Origin: Pycnopodia helianthoides | Lineage: Eukaryota; Echinodermata; Asteroidea; Forcipulatida; Asteriidae | NCBI GenBank assembly: GCA_032158295.1 | Contig: CM063247.1 | Span: forward strand, 11,021,899-11,085,898 | Length of the DNA: 64,000 nucleotides | Direction of reading: 5' to 3' | Part shown: positions 23,901-31,560 of the stretch, one piece after another | How positions within the stretch are numbered: the stretch's first letter is position 1 | How the letters are laid out: every line of letters starts with the position of its first letter | The notes under the pieces: model-generated | What the model saw: the letters and a program-made list of their open reading frames with translations, nothing else | Database searches by the model: none | What the model was told of the DNA's origin: nothing | Translations under genes and position numbers: made by a program

Positions 23901-24723
23901 CAATCCCTGTAAGGCTCTATGACCTTCTTCAGGCACATGAAGTACTTTATGTCCCTGCAACAGAAAGGGTATGTGCAATAAAATGGCTCCTTACAAAAGT
24001 GTAGCATAATCGTTTCATTTTTGTTGCTAGAATTACCCACAAATGGATGTTTTCCCATTCCCATGCAGAATTTAACATTCCTATCATAACATGAATGGCA
24101 GACAACTGATCAAGCTTTCACACTCAGTATTCTTAAAACATAAGTTTCTTAACCCTCTAGCTGTCTGACTATTCAATACCATTCACTGTGGTTTTGAATG
24201 ATAGATAAACTATGCCAGCCTGCAATATGATACCATGAGGGAATGCATGTACACAGTACACAGTTAGTTCTGTGCACAGTTGTGCCGCCACACACAACCT
24301 TGGCAGTCGAATGGTTTCAAACGGTTGGTCAACTCACTGGAAAATGTTGCCAAGAGTCACTGAGAGTAGGAGGGTTAATACACCCTTTTTCCGATTACAC
24401 TTTGACTTTGGTTACGTCATCCTTCTGGGGGCGAATACCTCTACTAACCTTGGAGTAAAGAGGTCTTCCACCGTCCGATGGTACGTCTGACTCAGTGGAT
24501 TGGTATTTTCAAAATCACTTATGTAAGCAGCGAGTGCAGACGAGGCAGACGGATACTGCGTATTGTTGTACGTCATGATGGAGGCCCGTCCGCTCAGACT
24601 CTGGGTGCTGTGGAGGGTGTCATCTAGGCCGGAGCGTGACAGAAGGGATGAATTGTGCAGCGATTTGCCGAGGGGAGACTTGCTACTGGCGGGTGTACTG
24701 GCTGATGGTTGGTACCCGGCCAT
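8734..24723 (-). CDS. LAS2: LAS2-like (C18orf54 homolog) gene, partial model, six exons placed
   Basis: Exons in order of transcription: 24449-24723, 22212-22354, 19630-21126, 18974-19160, (one small exon not found), 9481-9552, 8734-8955, (last exon not found). Every placed junction has GT/AG ends, and phases agree where adjacent exons are both placed. Three landmarks match my memory of human lung adenoma susceptibility protein 2: an N-terminal SASSALAAYISDFE motif, a DGDRSWE motif after a basic helix (RAQKVLDDARAS), and GPVEALKNMLFTLQ near the C-terminus. The human protein was named from a mouse lung-tumour susceptibility locus and its molecular role is poorly defined. The middle is low-complexity, Ser-rich and probably disordered. 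It contains four PPSW repeats and a local frame anomaly. The identification rests on recalled motifs, not on a search. Confidence 0.7.
9481..9552 (-). CDS. LAS2: LAS2-like small exon (72 nt)
   Basis: The acceptor is aaatctgtacag|GG and the donor GACGAG|GTTAGT, the same donor hexamer as exon 1. The exon is 24 codons, phase 0 to phase 0: GIDANHHQDIVAKFLDDCLR then SVDE. It joins in frame to the exon at 8734-8955. The AKFLDD part lies where LAS2 has a similar acidic, leucine-containing stretch ahead of GPVEALK. The opposite strand is also open here, over a 106-residue frame, which lowers certainty. Confidence 0.55.
10048..10175. repeat. Short imperfect inverted-repeat element
   Basis: The left arm cagaaacttgcttagcagaa is roughly the complement of the right arm ending tatttgctgagcagtttctg. 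Inside, accttgttgc and a second ttgcttagcaa give further short pairings. It is probably a small MITE; no target duplication was resolved. Confidence 0.4.
12885..12898. promoter_or_regulatory. RFX X-box-like 14-mer in a LAS2-like intron
   Basis: GTTCCCATGGTAAC is a near-palindromic match to the X-box consensus bound by RFX factors (GTNNCC-AT-RGNAAC). It lies inside a large intron, far from any mapped start, so it may be chance or part of a repeat. Confidence 0.25.
13375..13695 (-). repeat. tRNA-derived SINE, family 2, long form
   Basis: Read on the minus strand it has the B box gggttcgagttcc, the string ccttcggatgggacattaag, the middle part cacataaaagaaccc and the 3' part ggtttcctcaggcttg. 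It ends in an ATT-rich tail at 13345-13380. It matches the copy at 2962. Confidence 0.75.
14034..14200. mobile_element. MITE family D (CAGGCCTG ends), copy 1, 6-bp TSD
   Basis: The ends are CAGGCCTGGAATT and its complement. The flanks are TAAGGT at 14028-14033 and TAAGGT at 14201-14206, a perfect 6-bp duplication. The element is 167 bp. The open frame over it is element-derived. Confidence 0.85.
14628..15223. mobile_element. 596-bp element with GAGAGGTTTCGCAAG inverted termini
   Basis: The left end GAGAGGTTTCGCAAGG is the inverted repeat of the right end CTTGCGAAACCTCTC. Inside each end lie GGATAC-type subrepeats, facing each other (ggatacagatacggatacgg at left, tatccgtatccgta at right). TAATA flanks both sides (14623-14627, 15224-15228), a possible 5-bp duplication in AT-rich sequence. 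No coding capacity is seen, so it is non-autonomous. Confidence 0.75.
15686..16060. mobile_element. Decayed TTAA-type element related to families A and B
   Basis: It starts ttaaaggtgttatacctgat and contains the family-wide pattern of gaaatatttt, tctgaaatgaa and a ctcctgactcacatatcgga core, followed by caaattttcatgtt. The order matches families A and B, but the ends are eroded. Confidence 0.4.
16180..16263 (+). repeat. tRNA-like SINE head, family 4
   Basis: GGCTAGATAGCTCAGTTGGT and agagc form an A-box arm, and tggttcaaatccca is a B box. The acceptor arms (ggctaga, tctagtc) pair. The anticodon position would be GTT, but position 33 is C and the anticodon stem has a mismatch. A second copy lies on the other strand at 24902-24990 and shares the 5' flank ccaacatagg/ccaatgtagg. 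I therefore call it a SINE head, not a functional tRNA gene. Confidence 0.6.
16455..16775 (-). repeat. tRNA-derived SINE, family 2, long form
   Basis: It has the same layout as the copy at 13375: ATT-rich tail at the left, ggtttccttaggcttctg on the minus strand, the gggacattacgc region, and the tRNA-like head ending near 16775. It lies head to head with the SINE at 16810. Confidence 0.75.
16810..17135 (+). repeat. tRNA-derived SINE, family 2 head with a different body
   Basis: The head gtcgtggccaagcggtctag and B box gtgggttcgattcc are family 2. The body after gcaagacactttgc differs: it has gtaaatgggtacctgcgagg and gcacttagatacaatg. Minus-strand copies of this second body lie at 22790 and 25725. 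Family 2 thus has at least two 3' bodies joined to a similar head. Confidence 0.7.
17458..18770 (-). mobile_element. CR1/L2-like LINE relic, reverse transcriptase region
   Basis: Three minus-strand open segments follow in order. The first (18201-18770) ends with LPVLTKIINLSLSSGPFPVH and LKEACALPLLKKPNLDPESL, the upstream RT region. The second (17926-18138) has MQSAYRPFHSTETALL and VLVLLDFTSAFHTLDH, RT motif A. The third (17475-17843) has IKSIVYADDTKFYL, the catalytic YADD, and NNLALNNAKTE. Segments are separated by stops and frameshifts, and the N- and C-terminal parts are missing. It is a dead insertion in the intron after LAS2-like exon 4, about 200 bp from its donor. Confidence 0.85.
18974..19160 (-). 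CDS. LAS2: LAS2-like exon 4 (DRSWE exon)
   Basis: The acceptor is ctctttag-type (tttctttag|AT) and the donor TCACT|GTGAGT. The exon is 187 nt and enters in phase 1. It reads (D)DRQREDALLLRAQKVLDDARAS, a Ser/His/Asp-rich linker and DEVLDGDRSWEKNLPS. The helix plus DRSWE order matches my recollection of LAS2. It leaves in phase 2, while the next exon I can place starts in phase 0, so at least one exon is missing from the model. Confidence 0.75.
19384..19605 (+). mobile_element. MITE family E, copy 2, 25 bp inside the exon 3 intron
   Basis: It starts CCCTCTTGCTGTCTGAC and ends gtgagtaggaggg, with TTAT on both sides (19380-19383, 19606-19609). It is nearly identical over about 220 bp to the copy at 24153. 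In gene orientation it begins 25 bp beyond the donor of LAS2-like exon 3. Confidence 0.75.
19630..21126 (-). CDS. LAS2: LAS2-like exon 3, with four PPSW repeats and a local frame anomaly
   Basis: The acceptor is tatttgcag|CT and the donor GAAG|GTAAGT. The 1497-nt exon enters in phase 1 and leaves in phase 1, so its two ends are in the same frame. The first part reads AESMMESSRLLTADLSPLPG and on to NPYSAPISDA, then meets TGA at 20960-20962. Between about 20960 and 20884 the +1 frame looks coding (TPERAVPEWNPRESNREKGS). After about 20908 the original frame is open again to the donor. Four tandem repeats (about 20290-20580, each 26-30 residues) carry GGR-PPSWIQDLD or close variants. The C-terminal part contains TPKHSVSFEVTPARRSLNGY. 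Two compensating single-base errors, a small intron, or genuine gene damage could explain the anomaly. Confidence 0.7.
21183..21372 (+). repeat. SINE family 2 fragment (5' half)
   Basis: The head gtgtcatgaccgagcggtca, the B box gtgggttcgagtcccgg and ccttcggatgggacgtaaag are clear. The 3' half is absent. It lies in the LAS2-like intron just upstream of exon 3 (minus orientation). Confidence 0.7.
22076..22201. mobile_element. Possible short TTAA-type element next to LAS2-like exon 2
   Basis: It begins CCCTCTAACACGCG, like family E, and ends gcaaggggTTAA, 11 bp from the donor of exon 2. Internal similarity to family E is low and the left flank is TCAA, so this is tentative. Confidence 0.3.
22212..22354 (-). 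CDS. LAS2: LAS2-like exon 2
   Basis: The acceptor is atttcccag|G and the donor AAAG|GTAAGT. The exon is 143 nt, entering in phase 2 and leaving in phase 1, which fits both neighbours exactly. It reads (R)SVMLRTVDRSLETGVRDTRD, then EWRRYTSKKLLDESFGEMVQ, then ADVEREK. This is a charged, helical segment. I do not know a named domain for it. Confidence 0.75.
22540..22760. repeat. Long hairpin element, arms about 95 bp
   Basis: The left arm contains acaaccatgtataaaactct, agaactggtgtggtttt and gatgtttcgaacagtatact. The right arm is the complement in reverse order, starting agtatactgtttgaaacatc. The loop is about 20 bases (22634-22653). Arms are roughly 85-90% complementary by eye. Confidence 0.75.
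22790..23062 (-). repeat. SINE family 2 copy (second body type)
   Basis: On the minus strand it has the tRNA-like head gtcgtggccgaactgtctag, then caagtgtc-type sequence, then gcaagggtagaggcgatata and an ATT-rich tail. It matches the body of the copy at 16810. Confidence 0.65.
23340..23560 (+). pseudogene. Possible reverse-transcriptase relic
   Basis: The frame reads LLARVEAMDIYKLLLKYVSF and later EVQIRRGARQGSKL. The second part resembles the (V/I)RRGxRQG motif of non-LTR reverse transcriptases, and the spacing to the upstream helix-like part fits. It is short and ends in unrelated sequence, so the call is weak. Confidence 0.3.
24153..24374 (+). mobile_element. MITE family E, copy 1
   Basis: TTAA lies at 24149-24152 and 24375-24378. 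The ends are CCCTC and GAGGG. The element is 222 bp and nearly identical to the copy at 19384 (shared strings include accattcactgtggttttg and gataccatgagggaatgcat). It lies in the first LAS2-like intron, 74 bp from the exon 1 donor. CCC termini next to TTAA suggest a piggyBac-type origin. Confidence 0.8.
24449..24723 (-). CDS. LAS2: LAS2-like exon 1 (coding part)
   Basis: ATG at 24721-24723 lies in a good context (A at -3, G at +4) and opens MAGYQPSASTPASSKSPLGK. The exon then runs through a Ser-rich stretch to QYPSASSALAAYISDFENTN and ends PLSQTYHRTVEDLFTP. The donor is AAG|GTTAGT (exon end 24449), leaving phase 2. The frame is open upstream to about 24757 (SLDAILKQIGI). There is also an acceptor-like cag just before ATAGGTATC, so an upstream non-coding exon is possible. 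The ALxAYIxDF motif is the conserved N-terminal signature of LAS2. Confidence 0.7.
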
Positions 24724-24894
24724 GATACCTATCTGCTTTAGAATGGCGTCAAGACTCAAAGGTGGTTACCATTCATGTTTACTTTGCAAGGATGACCCCA
24801 ACGTTTGTACCTGAATTTTAGAAAATGTTGAGTAAACCACGAGGGAAACTGACTGAGTAAATTTGTTTTTATAATTTGGGGTTGCACACAGATA

Positions 24895-25005
24895 AATTTA
24901 CTAGAGTGGGACTTGAACCTGCACTTTCCGGATTAACCTGCCGGCACTCTACCATCTGAGCAATCTAGGCCTACATTGGCAGTCTGCCTATTTTGTCAAT
25001 ATTTT
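24895..25005 (-). repeat. tRNA-like SINE head, family 4
   Basis: The reverse complement reads cctagattgctcagatggta, then ggttaatccgg, then caggttcaagtccca. It matches the copy at 16180, including sequence 5' of the tRNA-like part. The gap of one or more bases in the arms argues against a working tRNA. Confidence 0.55.
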
Positions 25006-25261
25006 TTGTTCGGGGGTGCCAGTCAGAAGCCATACAACCTGTAACTGTAATGTAGTTTTAGAAAATAAAAAACACAACATTGCTTGATCGTTCATAATCT
25101 ATTGTCTTCATGATTAGACAGTTTACCAGAAGAGATGCACTCATGGCCCCTCAATACTTTGACTGTCTCAGCCTTGTTTATAATTCTACCTTTAAAAAAA
25201 ACACTGACCAGCATTTTCCAAAATAGCCTCTTTTCATACCTTATTTGTGACAGTGAACATG

Positions 25262-25438
25262 CAGGCCTGGAATTTCAACTTTGAGAGGGCAAGGCCATTT
25301 TCATTTTCCTAAGGGCACTTCCAATTGGAAATCTTAAAAGTCTATGGTAAATATTGAAGGGGCACCAAGGCAAAGACCAGGGGCAACAGAGGCCTTGGCC
25401 TTTGTGGCCTTCATGGCCTTTGTGTAATTCCAGGCCTG
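25262..25438. mobile_element. MITE family D, copy 2, 6-bp TSD
   Basis: The ends are CAGGCCTGGAATT and AATTCCAGGCCTG. The flanks are AACATG at 25256-25261 and AACATG at 25439-25444. The element is 177 bp. Interior strings include gagagggcaaggcca and aaggggcaccaaggcaa. Confidence 0.9.
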
Positions 25439-25724
25439 AACATGTTAGAAGTGTTTGAATTTGTTTAATTGTTTAAATAACTTTTAAATATGTCTCAATC
25501 GATTTCTGACCTGCTTTTGTCAGACCGTTTTTTATTCTCCCTGTGGGATATAAAAAATGATTTGGTTTACCGTTTTTACAAAAAAATCCATGCACTTAAT
25601 CATTAATAGCTCCTGTCAATCAACCTTTTTTTTTATTTATCGTCACATGTTTTATGTTTTCATCTTAGTAGCCAGCACTGTTTTTGACTAATAAATCAAA
25701 AATAAAATAAAATAAATAAATAGT

Positions 25725-26097
25725 TAGTTCTTATAATTTAGCACATTTTACAATAACGTATCAATGCACTTTACTTTAGTGCCCTGGTCATTGGGCCAAT
25801 AGCATTCCTGTAATCTTTCTCAGCTCCCTGGGGAGTATACAGGCCTGGGCTGCGGTGGCGCTCCGAAGGCTTTTTCATACACAATATCAACCTCTACCCT
25901 CGAAGGCTTTTTCAAACACTATATCAACCTCTACCCTCGCAGTACCTATTTATACCCCATGATGAAAAGAAGCAGTTATATAGTAAAGCATCTTGCTCAA
26001 GAACACAAGTGTCATGACCGAGACTCGAACCCACACCCCTATGACTTAACCACCAGAGCTTGCATTCGACGCGCTAAACCCCTAGGCCATGACAAGC
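25725..26097 (-). repeat. SINE family 2 copy with a local duplication
   Basis: On the minus strand it has the head gtcatggcctaggggtttag and the B box gtgggttcgagtctcgg, then the second-type body. The string aaggctttttcatacacaat is repeated about 43 bp later as aaggctttttcaaacactat, a local tandem duplication inside the body. Confidence 0.65.
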
Positions 26098-26168
26098 TAC
26101 AAAATAAAGTAACCCAAGTTTTTGTCAAAGATGAAAAACAACACATCTTGCAACAATCTTTTGATTAA

Positions 26169-26503
26169 AGGCCCTGTACACTATTGGTAAGATCGAAAAA
26201 CACAAACTCACACATAACTTACATGATTTAAAGTAAGTAATGGTAGAAAGGGTTCCTTAAAATATTTCCGCCTAAAATGCTATCGTTTCTGAGAAATGAA
26301 TAAAACAATAGTTTTTATCGCGTGCGATAGTAAACTTGATGTTTGAAAAACAGAAAACACATAAGGTCTCTTTTCACTATTTTCGCGTGATCTCGATGAC
26401 CAATTGAGCTCAAATTTTCACAGGCTTGTTTGTTTATGCATATGTTGAATCACACAAAATGTGGACACTGATTTTGAGCTGTTACCAAAAGTGTACAATA
26501 CCT
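26169..26503 (+). mobile_element. TTAA-type MITE, family B, copy 1
   Basis: TTAA lies at 26165-26168 and 26504-26507. The inverted ends are AGGCCCTGTACACTATTGGT and its imperfect complement. The interior follows the family A plan: gaaatatttccgc, gagaaatgaataaa, a cgcgtgcg centre, then ttttcactattttcgcgtga. Confidence 0.8.
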
Positions 26504-27639
26504 TTAAGTGGTTTGATCAACTTTAACATTTACCTCTGCTTTATCATGTTAGACATCATGACGTGATCTTGAAGTTCACTCCTTGTTCATCCTATTCCTA
26601 GAACATCACTGATGATGCAACTGTGAACCTTTATCGCGTGTCCTGTAACAGTGTTGAGAAATCAGAGTAAAGAAACACATAAATGAAACTTTCAATATTT
26701 GTCACAACTTAAAAGTTTACACTACAGGTACTGGCTTGGTCTACAAGTAGAGTAGAGATAGGCCTAATAAGTTGTCAAAGAGATGGGTGTCAAAGAGATG
26801 GGAGAGAAAATGCTTAGAAAAATAAAGAGTTAGTTTTGATGGTTGAAAAAAGGTTTTTTATTTCCAAACATTCCAGTTAAAAGAAGTTATACTTGTAGAA
26901 TATAGCCTAAACGATCAAACTTTTTCTCTAACAAGCAAAGAAAGTACATATATGTGAAAATTTGTCTGAGTATTATAAGTAGTTCTTTGTTAAATGTGAA
27001 TCTCAGATCAAAGGGAGTGTATTAATTAACATCTTATGTTAACCAAATCAGCACATTTGACAACTATTAAAAGTTGTTCGACTTCTAAACAGCAGTTAAT
27101 AAATTCCAAGTTAAACTTACATAGGCCCTACTGATACCACCACAATAAAGGATCTACTTGTTGGAATGATGGTGCCAACAATGCACACTGTACAATCCAA
27201 ACACCGTTAAAAAGCTGATTCAAAAGTGTACTGCAAAATTCAATCATATATCAATTACTCGATATTAACAAAGGGAACCATAAACAAAACAGGTCTTACG
27301 AGTAAACAAACTTGGAGTTGTAAGACATAAGTAATTAAACAAAGCCACTTGTGACTAACAAATGTTTTGTGAAGCTGACGACCCATGGACAATGGTCATC
27401 TACACTGACCTCACTACTAGAATCAGCAAAATTCAAGCCTAAAGAAAAACAAACATGGGTCTCTGATTTCACTTTCAGATATAAATCATAAAATGCTCTC
27501 TCATTCGTTGACTTTGTTAGTGTTGGTCGAGTCATCAATACAAACGCAACTGAGCATGTTAGGCTGCATTGGGTTTTACAACGTCTAAGGTAAGGGACTA
27601 AGCTGTCTGTAATGATGCCCCACGGCCTTGTTCCATCCC

Positions 27640-28530
27640 AACTATAGTTGGGACCAGACCCAACTTGAGTGCTACAGTTAGGGCAGCCAACTATACATGT
27701 AGCTGGGGCAGTAGTAACTACATGGTACCAGCGGAGCCATTCTGGCATGTCTTATAAGAGCTCTCTGAATAAATTGCACGGGTGTTGCTGTTGGTGAGGG
27801 TACTTGGTGAGTCTTGGGCTCTGGCTCCAGATTTTGGAGCAGTGTACATTTTGCACAGTGTTTAAACCCTAAAGGGCCCAAGTCCTTCAATATCCTCACT
27901 GCCAAAGTGCAGGATTGAGAAGGAATTTGGCTTTTAGGGATCTGCAACACAGGAGGATTTAGAAGGGTTTGGGCTACAATGAGTTCTTGTTAGGGTAGGA
28001 TTTAGCAGGACTTGGGCTATCGGGCTGTTTTTACATCTAGGAGGATTTAGAAGGTTTTAGGTCTTATGCAGCTTAGCCAAAACAGGATTCTGAAGGTTTT
28101 GGGCTTTTAGTTGACTCCCTAACTTCTGTCTCAAAAGGATTTAGAAGGATTTGGGCTAATATGTATATTTACAATAAGGAGAAGATAAGGATTTGGGCAC
28201 TTTAGGTTATGACAACTTTAATCTGAAGGATATAGAAGGATTTGGGCAGTATGTTTACCCTTGAAGGGTCTAGTCTGTTAGGGTTATGAAAACATCAAAC
28301 GGATATGAACTCAGAACCAGAGACAAAGCAGAATGGAGCCTGAGCCAAAGTTTTTAAAAAAGGAAACTCTGAGACGCACATCATCAATAACGCCGACCAT
28401 GTAGAAATATGCATACTCAATGTACGCGTCCCCTCCATACGATCACAGTATCGCAATCCCTATCACTCAGTCAATACAAGGTAATCCCAACTATAGTTGG
28501 GCCGTTTCCAACTGTATCACTCAAGTTGGG
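27640..28530. repeat. Region bounded by inverted CCCAACTATAGTTGGG palindromes
   Basis: The palindrome CCCAACTATAGTTGGG occurs at 27645-27660 and 28486-28501. Each copy is followed or preceded by a caagttggg/cccaacttg string in inverted order. Between them is the degenerate aggatttagaagg tandem array. The pair may be the ends of one element or two separate elements. The 137-residue minus frame at 27335-27748 overlaps the left end and is not supported as a gene. Confidence 0.4.
27948..28245 (+). repeat. Degenerate tandem repeat with aggatttagaagg-tttgggct core
   Basis: The core aggatttagaaggxtttggg or a close variant appears about seven times at intervals of 40-60 bp (near 27953, 28000, 28042, 28090, 28138, 28183, 28228). 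Spacers are unrelated to one another. No function is evident. Confidence 0.55.
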
Positions 28531-28539
28531 AAAATGGGA

Positions 28540-28915
28540 CCGGTACCAACTATAGACGATGTGACCTGTGACATCACATGTTTACAAAAGAGCCACAGAG
28601 CCTGGACTTCCTGCAGGCACGATTTGTACACAGCTCAATGGAAGAAAGCATAAAATCTTATATTTTATGGAGATTGCACTGTCTAATTCTTATCAACTTT
28701 TGATATGATGAAAGGGGGCACATCTAAAACTTGTCCAGCTTTTACTTTCATAACTCTTGGTTTTATGTGGAAATTATGACACAAAATGTCAACTTTCCCA
28801 TAGGACCAGTGTAGTATCTTGCCTGCCAGAATACTCAAAAAATGTACAAGGTCACACTTATTGTAAACAACGTTCACATGGTCTATAGTTGGGGCAATTG
28901 TCAAGTTGGGCGATC
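28540..28915 (+). repeat. Dispersed repeat, family H, copy 1
   Basis: Shared strings with the opposite-strand copy at 60200-60545 include gatgtgacctgtgacatcac, gatttgtacacagctcaatg, tttgatatgatgaaaggggg and tgtagtatcttgcctgcca. The right end carries ctatagttgggg, which may pair with the palindromes described at 27640. Confidence 0.6.
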
Positions 28916-28934
28916 CCCTTCTCTTATACTGGGT

Positions 28935-29135
28935 CCTGTACATCTCACATGCGTTACACAACACACGGGATCTACAGCTTTACAATCCATCCGATGGACA
29001 AAGCAATATAAATGGTCAAGTGTCCTGCTTACAAGGACACAAGTGTCAAGACCTGGACTCTAACCCATACTCTGCTGATCTGAAACAACAGAGCTTGAGT
29101 CCCGTGTACTTGACCGCTCAGCCACGACATGCCAC
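28935..29135 (-). repeat. SINE family 2 fragment (5' part)
   Basis: On the minus strand the head gtcgtggctgagcggtcaag, the B box gtatgggttagagtcc and the ccatcggatgg region are present. The body ends at about 28935. Confidence 0.65.
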
Positions 29136-29513
29136 GGAAACGCTGTATCCAACTGTCACTTTTTCACTCTTAAATAATTATGACACAAAACATTTAGTTT
29201 TAGGGTTTCAAACTAGACAGTCTTAGATCATAATAACGGATGAAAGTGGTGGACACATTCAGCATTGTTTCCAGCAGTAATATCATTAACAATAATTTTT
29301 CCTCCATCCCTCCCTCCAAATTTACTTTAAAAGTTTATTCACCTCTGCTCAACTTTCCATTCCAAGCTGCCATTTCACATTGTCCATCAATCATACATCA
29401 TCTATCCCGCATTAAAGCTCAAGTTGAACAAAACAGTCGACAGTTGACACAACCTACATGGATTTAAATGAGGCAATACTTCCTTGCATAGCCATCATGC
29501 CCAGTAGTAGGCA

Positions 29514-29689
29514 CAGGCCTGATACTTCACGAAGGCAACAGAGGCGATTGCCTCGATGCCCCCTGGTCATTGCCTTGGTGCCCTTGATATGCTCCAATAG
29601 AAATTTACAATTTCCTCATAGGGTGCCCTTTACCGAGGAGAGAATGCATTGGTGCCCTTTCCCTTTCTAGAATGAAGCATACAGGCTTG
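29514..29689. mobile_element. MITE family D, copy 3, 6-bp TSD
   Basis: The ends are CAGGCCTGATAC and, decayed, ACAGGCTTG. The flanks are TAGGCA at 29508-29513 and TAGGCA at 29690-29695. It is the third independent 6-bp duplication for this family. Confidence 0.85.
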
Positions 29690-29894
29690 TAGGCAGCTCT
29701 ATAACGCTTGTCCCAATTACTAGACCCTAGACCCAACACGCTTTTTTAACATGGATACATTATCCGGCATATGAAAATTATGATAATGTAGGGTCCAAGT
29801 ACTCCTAATCCCTATCCTAATAACTATTTGTGAAGTTGAACCTCAGGAGTCAGGGCTAGGGGTAGGGTCCCACAGTCTGACAGTGAATGCTTAC

Positions 29895-30955
29895 CCTTAC
29901 AGATGTGTTTGTTGTTGCCCTGGTGGTGGGACGTCAGTGTCCGTTGTAATTGTATGCATCGGAAGAGTCCAACCTGGGCTACAATACAACAAACACTAGC
30001 CCAAGCTGGACTCCTCCGTTGCATACAACGGATACTGACGTCCTACCAGGGCTAGTGTAAGTGTTTGTTGTAGCGCTGGTAGGACGTCAGTATCTGTTGC
30101 ATTGCACTGACTGTATGCATCGGAGGAGTCCAACCTAGCCCAGGTTGGACTCCTCCGTTGCATACAACGTGACAGAGTCCAGGATATAAAGGTCCCGTAC
30201 CATTGCGAACAAATTTATAACAACATTTTTTCATATTTTTACCTTTTTGAGGAAGCTGAAACTTGACTCACATATTCCTTGTGTCCTAAACCTTACGCCT
30301 GCTCTATTCAGAATTGCAAATTATATCCTTGGATGACATTATTGTGAAAATAAAATGAAAAATTTACGCATTCTTGGCGACAGCCTAAACTGACAAGACG
30401 TGAATGCTTCAGCGCATGTGCGTCCTCAGACACGCCCACAAATCTAACGCGGAAGTCGGTCGGGTTGCTTTGCCAGCCGCGCATGCGCACATGAGCTTTA
30501 ACGGTCACTTGGTACATGATGGTCACAGCGCCAGTACACAACTTGGACTTATTTTCGGAAATAATGTCATCCATGGATGTATTTGTTAGTTTAGTTGAGA
30601 ACTCATCAAAAGTGTAGTTAGGACACCAAGAATGTATGAATGGAGTTTCAGCTTCTCAAATCAGGTAAAAATATGAAAAAACATTAGCTCAAAATATGTT
30701 CGCTTTGTACTTAGAGGAGCTTTATACCCAGGACGTCAGTGCAGTGGCACTGACTGACGTCCTACCACTACCAGGGCTAGGCTACAACAAACACTAGCCC
30801 AGGCTGGACTCCTCCGTTGCATACAACGGAAACTGACGTCCTACCAGGGCTAGTGTAAGTGTTTGTTGTAGCCCTGGTAGGACGTCAGTATCTGTTGCAC
30901 TGCACTGACTGTATGCAACGGAGGAGTCCAACCTGGGCTAGTGTTTGTTGGTACA
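29895..30955. mobile_element. Large foldback element of about 1.05 kb
   Basis: The outer parts of both sides are built from inverted blocks: gtccaacctgggcta, ccgttgcatacaacgg, ctgacgtcctaccagggcta and gtgtttgttgtag. The inner arms also pair: tttttcatatttttacct with aggtaaaaatatgaaaaa, and ggatgacattattgtgaaaa with a near-complement at 30555-30575. The unpaired centre is about 30365-30530 and contains cgcatgtgcg and cgcgcatgcgcacatg. No coding region is seen. Outer borders are approximate. Confidence 0.7.
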
Positions 30956-31560
30956 CCTCCTGTGTGCAGTGCGCACAAATGCAAAGCAAGCACAACATTC
31001 AACAAGACCACTTTAATTTATTAAAAGGTGAATTTCACTGTGGTTCCAAACTGGCACATGCTTGAGCATACCCCACTGATATAACACAAACAACAGCATA
31101 AATAACTTGTCATGATAATACTAGTTTCACTTACCTTGCTATCTACATTACCGGTACTAGTTTCACTTGCCTTGTTTTCATTTGCTTGAGTTTCTGGCTC
31201 GATGAAGTTATTTTTGTCAGACCAAATTGCGCCCTCAAGCGGCTACCCAAAGTTTGTTATGTTTTGGCATTTTGCTGTGTGTGGCGAGCGCGATTGGTTT
31301 TCTGGAAAATGTTTTTGTGTTCTACAATTTAGAATTCTGACTGTTTTGGTCATATTTTTTTTGCAAGACGTGATCTTTAGAATTATCCTGCGTCACAGCC
31401 AGTTGTGCTTTGCCTCAAGTCCATCGAAGCACCACTTTGTTTACAAGAAAACTCCCCCTTTTCCCGGCCGCTATTCACATTATCCACCATGCATTGCACT
31501 TTGCGACCCCAACAGGCGCTTCTATACTCCTATACGTTATGTACGCGGCCTTCAAGTTAA

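Noticed and set aside
27335..27748. Minus-strand open frame of 137 residues
   Set aside because: It overlaps the palindromic CCCAACTATAGTTGGG repeat, has no recognised motif, no clear start or splice context, and an ordinary Cys/Thr-rich random composition.
27948..28245. CRISPR-like array
   Set aside because: The core is degenerate, spacing is irregular, and the genome is clearly eukaryotic. It is a decayed tandem repeat.
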